Positions 59,295 to 64,000 of a stretch of 64,000 bases of DNA are shown piece after piece. Source of the stretch: Flagellimonas nanhaiensis (GTDB lineage: Bacteria > Bacteroidota > Bacteroidia > Flavobacteriales > Flavobacteriaceae); assembly GCF_003382275.1 (NCBI RefSeq), contig NZ_QTJX01000005.1, positions 1-64,000 of the forward strand, in the 5' to 3' direction. Both the position numbers and the translations under genes were made by a program. Within the stretch, counting starts at the first letter, position 1, and each line of letters opens with the position of its first letter. A model generated the notes under the pieces. It worked only from the letters and a program-made list of their open reading frames with translations. It made no database searches and was not told where the DNA came from.

Positions 59295-60023
59295 TTATTT
59301 TGTAGCGACATATATAGATGCCACCCCAAATGTCTGGGGTTTGTTCTCTATACCTATAAACCCAATTTTGCCCAAAATATTGTTGAATTCCTGACCATGT
59401 GGAAAAACGGAAGCAGATTCGCTTAGGTAGGTATATGCGGAACGGTCTTTGGAAAATATTTTTCCAATTACCGGAAGTACATATTTGGTGTAGAAACGAT
59501 ATCCCTGTTTAAAGGGAGTTTTTTGTGGAACGGAAGTCTCTAGAATGACCAAGGTACCTGATGATTTTAAAACTCTATGGATTTCTTGCAGGCCTTTTTC
59601 CAGATTTTCAAAATTACGTACTCCAAAGGCAACAGTAACAGCATCAAAAGTGTTGTCTTTAAAAGGCAGGTTTTCACTGTCGCCCACTACCATTTTAATA
59701 TGATGGTCCAGCTTTTTCTCCTGAATTTTGGATTTTCCAACTTCCAACATTTTTGGAGAAATATCCAGTCCAACTATGTTTTTAGCCCCGGTTTGTACCA
59801 TGGCAATGGCCAAATCACCTGTTCCGGTTGCAATGTCCAAAATGTTCTCGGGTTGTTTTTTCTTAAGGATGGAGACCACACGTTTCCGCCATTTTATGTC
59901 AATTCCAAAGGAAATGACCCTGTTGAGACCATCATAATTGTTCGATATGTTATCAAACATTTGCTTAACCTGGTCCTTTTTTCCCAGGTCGGAATCTTTG
60001 TATGGCTTTACTTTTTCGGACAT
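59295..60023 (-). CDS. ubiE: Demethylmenaquinone methyltransferase
   Basis: 242 aa from ATG 60023 ([19 protein letters not shown]). SAM-dependent C-methylation completing menaquinone (MenG; ubiE in common naming). UbiE signatures: [20 protein letters not shown] and [16 protein letters not shown] site [20 protein letters not shown] and [10 protein letters not shown]. Menaquinone is the usual quinone of Flavobacteriaceae. Transcribed toward porT. Confidence 0.94.
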   Translation of the reverse strand: MSEKVKPYKDSDLGKKDQVKQMFDNISNNYDGLNRVISFGIDIKWRKRVVSILKKKQPENILDIATGTGDLAIAMVQTGAKNIVGLDISPKMLEVGKSKIQEKKLDHHIKMVVGDSENLPFKDNTFDAVTVAFGVRNFENLEKGLQEIHRVLKSSGTLVILETSVPQKTPFKQGYRFYTKYVLPVIGKIFSKDRSAYTYLSESASVFPHGQEFNNILGKIGFIGIENKPQTFGVASIYVATK

Positions 60024-60219
60024 TAATGAAATTTGCAGGCAAATATACAATTTGGGATAGGGAAGGGGTACAAAAATATTTATGTAATTTTGCCCAGCAC
60101 AATGGAAAACTTTTCCATATTATGTTGAGAATCCGTTTTATGGACTGTGGTCCCTTTTCTTTTTTAACCGATTGTGGACACGGATTAAATAGTATTAAGA
60201 ACATATCTTACTCTGATCA

Positions 60220-61569
60220 ATGAAAATTATTATTGCGGGAGCTGGTGAAGTAGGTTTTCATTTGGCAAAACTTTTGTCCTACGAAGCTCAGGACATAACA
60301 TTGATAGACACCGACAAAGAAAGTTTGGCCTACGCCGATAACCACCTTGACATTAGAGTGCTTAGAGGGGATGCTACCTCTATTGAGGTACTTCGTGAAG
60401 CCAGGGTCGAAAGTTCAGCACTGGTCATAGCTGTAACGGCATCGGAAACCACCAATATTACCTTGTGCTTTCTAGCCAAGCAATTGGGATGTAAACGAAC
60501 CATTGCCAGAATATCCAATACAGAGTTCTTGGATAACAGACAGCTTATAAAGTTTGAGGATCTTGGTATAGACGAATTAATTTCTCCCGAAGAACTGGCG
60601 GCAACGGAAATTCAGCTATTGCTGAACCAATCTGCATTTAATGATACCTATGAGTTTGAAGAGGGACTGTTGACCATGATTGGGGTATTCCTGCCAAAAT
60701 CGGCTCCTTTTGTGGGCAAAATGGTTAAGGAAGCGGCATTGATCTTCCCGAAAATTCACTTTATGCCCATTGCCCTACAACGTATGGGTACACAATTTAC
60801 ATTGATTCCTCGTGGCGATACAGTTTTTAAAGAGGGTGATCAGGTCTATTTTATTACTTCGCATAAAGGGGTTGATGAGTTGTATAAGCTTACCGGAATG
60901 CAGAAAAAGGAAATCAAAAACGTGATGATCCTCGGGGGAAGTAAGGTAGGCTTCAAGACGGCAAGAGATCTCTGCAGCAAGAAATTCAATGTAAAACTTG
61001 TGGAAAAAGACAAGGAAAAAGCATTAGATCTAGCTGATGACCTGCCACATGCCTTGGTCATCAATGGTGATGGTAGGAATGTGGAGCTTCTGGATGAGGA
61101 AAGTTTGGACTCCATGGATGCCTTTATTGCGGTAACTGGTAATTCGGAGACTAATATTATGTCTTGCCTGGTTGCAAAGTCAAAAAAGATAAAGAAGACC
61201 ATCGCCATGGTTGAAAATATGGATTACTTCCAGTTGTCCCATTCCATTGGAGTGGATACGCTCATCAACAAAAAACTTCTGGCCGCAAATAATATATTTA
61301 GATATATCCGAAGAGGAGAAGTGCTTGCGCTAACCCGTTTGAACAATTTAAATGCGGAAATCTTGGAGTTTGAGGTGAAAGCTACTTCATTGGTCAACGG
61401 AGAGATAATCCGTGAACTTAATTTTCCAAGGGAAGCGATTATTGGAGGGGTAATCCGTAATAATGAGGGTATCATTGCACTTGGTGATTTTAAGATTACC
61501 GAAGGGGACCGCGTTGTGGTCTGTTGTTTGCCCAAAGCTATCCCTAGAATAGAAAAACTCTTCCTCTAA
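60220..61569 (+). CDS. trkA: Trk potassium-uptake regulatory protein TrkA
   Basis: 449 aa peripheral gating subunit made of two KTN-RCK units. First Rossmann motif IIIAGAGEVGFHLAKLLSYE with acidic residue D at strand 2 (LIDTDKESL); second VMILGGSKVGFKTARDLCSK with VEKDKEK. Each is followed by an RCK_C domain (FVGKMVKEAALIFPKIHF; NGEIIRELNFPREAIIGGVI). Binds NAD(H)/ATP to control TrkH. Stop and the trkH ATG overlap by one base. Confidence 0.94.
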   Translation: MKIIIAGAGEVGFHLAKLLSYEAQDITLIDTDKESLAYADNHLDIRVLRGDATSIEVLREARVESSALVIAVTASETTNITLCFLAKQLGCKRTIARISNTEFLDNRQLIKFEDLGIDELISPEELAATEIQLLLNQSAFNDTYEFEEGLLTMIGVFLPKSAPFVGKMVKEAALIFPKIHFMPIALQRMGTQFTLIPRGDTVFKEGDQVYFITSHKGVDELYKLTGMQKKEIKNVMILGGSKVGFKTARDLCSKKFNVKLVEKDKEKALDLADDLPHALVINGDGRNVELLDEESLDSMDAFIAVTGNSETNIMSCLVAKSKKIKKTIAMVENMDYFQLSHSIGVDTLINKKLLAANNIFRYIRRGEVLALTRLNNLNAEILEFEVKATSLVNGEIIRELNFPREAIIGGVIRNNEGIIALGDFKITEGDRVVVCCLPKAIPRIEKLFL

Positions 61570-63059
61570 TGAACTTTAACGTCCGTATCATTATCCATAT
61601 TATGGGGCTTTTGCTCCTGTGCAATGGGTCATTTATGCTTTTGGCCACGTTTGCCAGTGGCATTTATAAAGATGGCGCTACTTTGGATATTGCCCTTGCG
61701 GCCATTGTCACCATGCTCTTTGGGGTAATGGCCATGTTCTACACCAGGGGTCATAAAAAGGAAGTAAAACGTAAGGAAGGATATATGGTGGTCACCTTTG
61801 GTTGGGTGATAATGTCCATATCCGGAATGCTACCCTATCTTTTTTCTGGGGCCATACCCTCGGTAACGGATGCTTTTTTTGAAACCATATCGGGCTACAC
61901 CACTACTGGAGCTTCCATTCTTAATGATATAGAATCCTTGCCCAAGGGAATTCTCCTATGGAGAAGTCTCACCCACTGGATTGGCGGTATGGGTATTATT
62001 GTGCTCGCCATAGCAATTCTGCCACTTTTGGGAATTGGGGGAATGCAGCTGTTCGCGGCTGAAGCACCCGGCCCTGGGGGAGATAAATTGCATCCACGAA
62101 TTACTGATACCGCAAAGCGGTTATGGTTTATTTATTTTGGATACACCGTGGTGGAGACCATCTTTCTAAAATTGGCGGGGATGTCCTTTTTTGATGCGAT
62201 AAACCATGCACTTTCGACCTTGTCAACCGGAGGGTTTTCAACCAAAAATGCAAGTTTGGCGTATTGGAATGATTCACCACTGATCCAATACATTATTATT
62301 GTCTTTATGTTCTTGGCGGGGACAAATTTTGTAATGAGCTATTTTGCCTTTACGGGAAGGGTACAACGCGTGTTGAAGGATGAGGAGTTTAAGGTTTATA
62401 CCACTTTAGTGGTTGTTTTCACCATCATAGCTGGCTTTATAGTTTATTTTCAGGCGAATGTTCCTATTTCGGATTACCACCCAAAGGTTTTGGGCGAGGC
62501 AGAAAGCGCTTTTAGGCATGCGCTTTTTCAGGTAATTGCCATTGTTACCACTACAGGATTTGTTTCCGCAGATTTTACCAATTGGACCCCATTTTTGACT
62601 GTATTCTTTTTTGGATTGATGTTTTTAGGGGGGTCAGCAGGGTCAACTGCAGGTGGTATCAAGGTTATGCGCCATTTACTCATCATTAAGAACGGAATTT
62701 TAGAGTTCAAGCGAACTCTGCATACCAATGCCATAATCCCGGTGAGATATAACCAAAAAACCGTTAGTGAACATATTGTCTACAACATCATAGCCTTTTT
62801 TGTTTTGTACATGCTTCTATTTATTATAGGTGCCTTGGTATTGGGATACTTGGGGCTCGATTTTGAATCGGCGATTGGTGGAGCGGCTTCTTCTCTTGGC
62901 AATGTGGGTCCAGCATTGGGTGAGCTCAATCCAGTCGTCAACTTTAGCGAATTGCCCGCTTTTGGAAAGTGGTGGTGCGGATTTTTAATGTTGCTAGGTA
63001 GGTTGGAGCTTTTTACTGTCCTAATCTTATTTGTTCCCTATTTTTGGAAAAAGACATAA
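61569..63059 (+). CDS. trkH: Trk potassium channel/transporter TrkH
   Basis: 496 aa inner-membrane K+ transporter with about ten helices. Four pore-loop repeats with selectivity Gly are visible: TISGYTTTGAS, STLSTGGFSTKN, AIVTTTGFVSADF and ASSLGNVGPAL, the last diverged as usual. Also WIGGMGIIVLAIAILPLLGI. Forms an operon with trkA. Ends just before a terminator. Confidence 0.95.
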   Translation: MNFNVRIIIHIMGLLLLCNGSFMLLATFASGIYKDGATLDIALAAIVTMLFGVMAMFYTRGHKKEVKRKEGYMVVTFGWVIMSISGMLPYLFSGAIPSVTDAFFETISGYTTTGASILNDIESLPKGILLWRSLTHWIGGMGIIVLAIAILPLLGIGGMQLFAAEAPGPGGDKLHPRITDTAKRLWFIYFGYTVVETIFLKLAGMSFFDAINHALSTLSTGGFSTKNASLAYWNDSPLIQYIIIVFMFLAGTNFVMSYFAFTGRVQRVLKDEEFKVYTTLVVVFTIIAGFIVYFQANVPISDYHPKVLGEAESAFRHALFQVIAIVTTTGFVSADFTNWTPFLTVFFFGLMFLGGSAGSTAGGIKVMRHLLIIKNGILEFKRTLHTNAIIPVRYNQKTVSEHIVYNIIAFFVLYMLLFIIGALVLGYLGLDFESAIGGAASSLGNVGPALGELNPVVNFSELPAFGKWWCGFLMLLGRLELFTVLILFVPYFWKKT

Positions 63060-63093
63060 AAAAACCTCAAGGAAACTGGTCCGAGAGGTTTAT
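63060..63093. terminator. Terminator between trkH and the aminotransferase gene
   Basis: AAACCTC at 63062-63068 pairs with GAGGTTT at 63085-63091. Flanking A- and T-rich bases allow use in both directions for the converging genes. Confidence 0.6.
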
Positions 63094-63113
63094 ATTCTTG
63101 CGAGATTTTTTAC

Positions 63114-64000
63114 TTAGACTACTGCCTTGATTCTGGCAATAGCTTCCCTTAGCTCTTTTTCGGATGCTGCATAGGATATTCTAATGCAACTGGGGTTGCC
63201 AAAAGCCTCTCCGGTAACCGTTGCTACATTGGCATGTTCCAATAGATATAGGGCAAAATCCGAAGCATTATTGATTTTTACCCCATTTAAGGTTTTCCCA
63301 AAATATGATGAAATATCAGGGAAAACATAAAAAGCCCCTTCGGGAACATTCACGTTGAAACCTTCAATTTCTCCTAAAAGTTGAAGAACAATATCTCTTC
63401 TTTGATGAAACTCATCAATCATGTATTGTATTTTACTCTTGGGAGCTTCTAAAGCTGTAATTACTGATCGTTGCGCAATGGCATTGGCACCGCTGGTAAC
63501 TTGCCCTTGAAGTTTAGTACATGCTTTGGCAATCCATTCTGGAGCACCGATATAACCAATTCTCCAACCGGTCATGGCAAACGCCTTGGATACACCATTT
63601 ACGGTGATGACCCGATCGTACATTCCTTCTATCCCAGCGATACTCACATGACCACTGGTAAAATTGATGTGCTCGTAGATTTCATCGGAAACCACAAAGA
63701 TGTCCGGATGTTTTTCCAGTACCTTGGCCAATCCTTCCAGTTCAGCTTTGCTGTAAACTGAACCACTTGGATTACATGGCGAGCTGAACCACAGCATCTT
63801 TGTTTTTGGGGTAATTGCAGCTTCAAGCTGTTCCGGGGTCATCTTAAAATCGGTCTCGATACCGGTTTTTACCTCAACGGGAACACCTTCTGCCAATTTT
63901 ACAATATCGCTATAACTTACCCAGTAAGGAGCGGGAAGGATGACCTCGTCCCCTGGATTTATCACAACCAGCGCAACATTAAAAAGGGATTGTTTGGCAC
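63114..64000 (-). CDS. PLP-dependent aminotransferase (aspartate type), 5' end outside the window
   Basis: The last 295 or so codons; the reading frame continues past base 64000, so the N terminus is missing. Visible markers: NPGDEVILPAPYWVSYSDIV, SPCNPSGSVYS, DEIYEHINF, the PLP lysine in VNGVSKAFAMTGWRIGYIG and the Arg region IRISYAASE. This is the subgroup I-gamma aspartate/prephenate aminotransferase pattern common in Bacteroidota. An internal Met (63965) should not be taken as the start, since the conserved NPGDE block begins there and the family extends about 100 residues upstream. Confidence 0.92.
   Translation of the reverse strand, partial: AKQSLFNVALVVINPGDEVILPAPYWVSYSDIVKLAEGVPVEVKTGIETDFKMTPEQLEAAITPKTKMLWFSSPCNPSGSVYSKAELEGLAKVLEKHPDIFVVSDEIYEHINFTSGHVSIAGIEGMYDRVITVNGVSKAFAMTGWRIGYIGAPEWIAKACTKLQGQVTSGANAIAQRSVITALEAPKSKIQYMIDEFHQRRDIVLQLLGEIEGFNVNVPEGAFYVFPDISSYFGKTLNGVKINNASDFALYLLEHANVATVTGEAFGNPSCIRISYAASEKELREAIARIKAVV

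Noticed and set aside
1..64000. CRISPR arrays, rRNA genes or a replication origin
   Set aside because: No regularly spaced direct repeats, no rRNA-like sequence and no cluster of DnaA-box-like sites were noticed while reading; the search was by eye, not exhaustive.

Overview
The window looks like the chromosome of a Flavobacteriaceae bacterium (Bacteroidota). The reasons are a SusC/SusD pair, DUF5916 and TamL-type outer-membrane proteins, PorT next to UbiE, a short (287 aa) primary sigma factor, AT-rich leaders with little Shine-Dalgarno signal, and -7 elements of the Bacteroidota form TAnnTTTG. No rRNA or complete tRNA gene was seen, and there is no CRISPR array.

Region by region. 1-4010 is the integrase-proximal end of a mobile element (IS21-like end, XRE regulators, HNH/NUMOD endonuclease, tyrosine recombinase, two tRNA-3'-end-like repeats). 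4060-4770 holds decayed gene scraps, including an M14 carboxypeptidase relic. 4862-15290 is a SusC/SusD locus that continues with N-acyl-D-amino-acid deacylase, an aminotransferase, gamma-glutamyltransferase and a DUF819 membrane protein, which points to uptake and breakdown of peptides or modified amino acids rather than glycans. 15421-34617 is a stress island: ten double-domain UspA proteins, a PAS histidine kinase, a response regulator fused to a Crp/Fnr DNA-binding protein, TerB-like protein, thioredoxin, Hsp20, two related coiled-coil proteins, an eRF1-like protein, a split MacAB-like efflux system and a D-lactate dehydrogenase. 34612-48258 is mixed: cardiolipin synthase, YHS protein, a LysE/DinB/NRDE/ATP-grasp cluster, YpdA, Rpe, DUF5916 protein, LytS/LytTR pair and a ketoglutarate-semialdehyde-type dehydrogenase. 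48442-64000 is mostly housekeeping: rpoD, pnp, rpsO, accD, fba, TamL-like protein, an RNA methyltransferase, porT, ubiE/menG, trkA-trkH and a PLP aminotransferase cut by the window end.

The main discovery candidate is the stress island's shared regulation. Nine intergenic sites of the FNR-like form WTGAY-N4-RTCAN lie upstream of its transcription units. In most of them a TAnnTTTR-like -7 element begins about 30 bp from the box centre, which is the spacing of a class II Crp/Fnr-activated promoter. The obvious candidate regulator is the REC-Crp/Fnr fusion encoded inside the cluster with its cytoplasmic PAS kinase. The gene content (many Usp proteins, Hsp20, thioredoxin, sensor kinase, fermentative dehydrogenase) resembles in outline the mycobacterial DosR dormancy regulon but uses an unrelated regulator. 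The boxes and spacings were read directly from the sequence; the regulator-site link, the signal and the physiology are inference.
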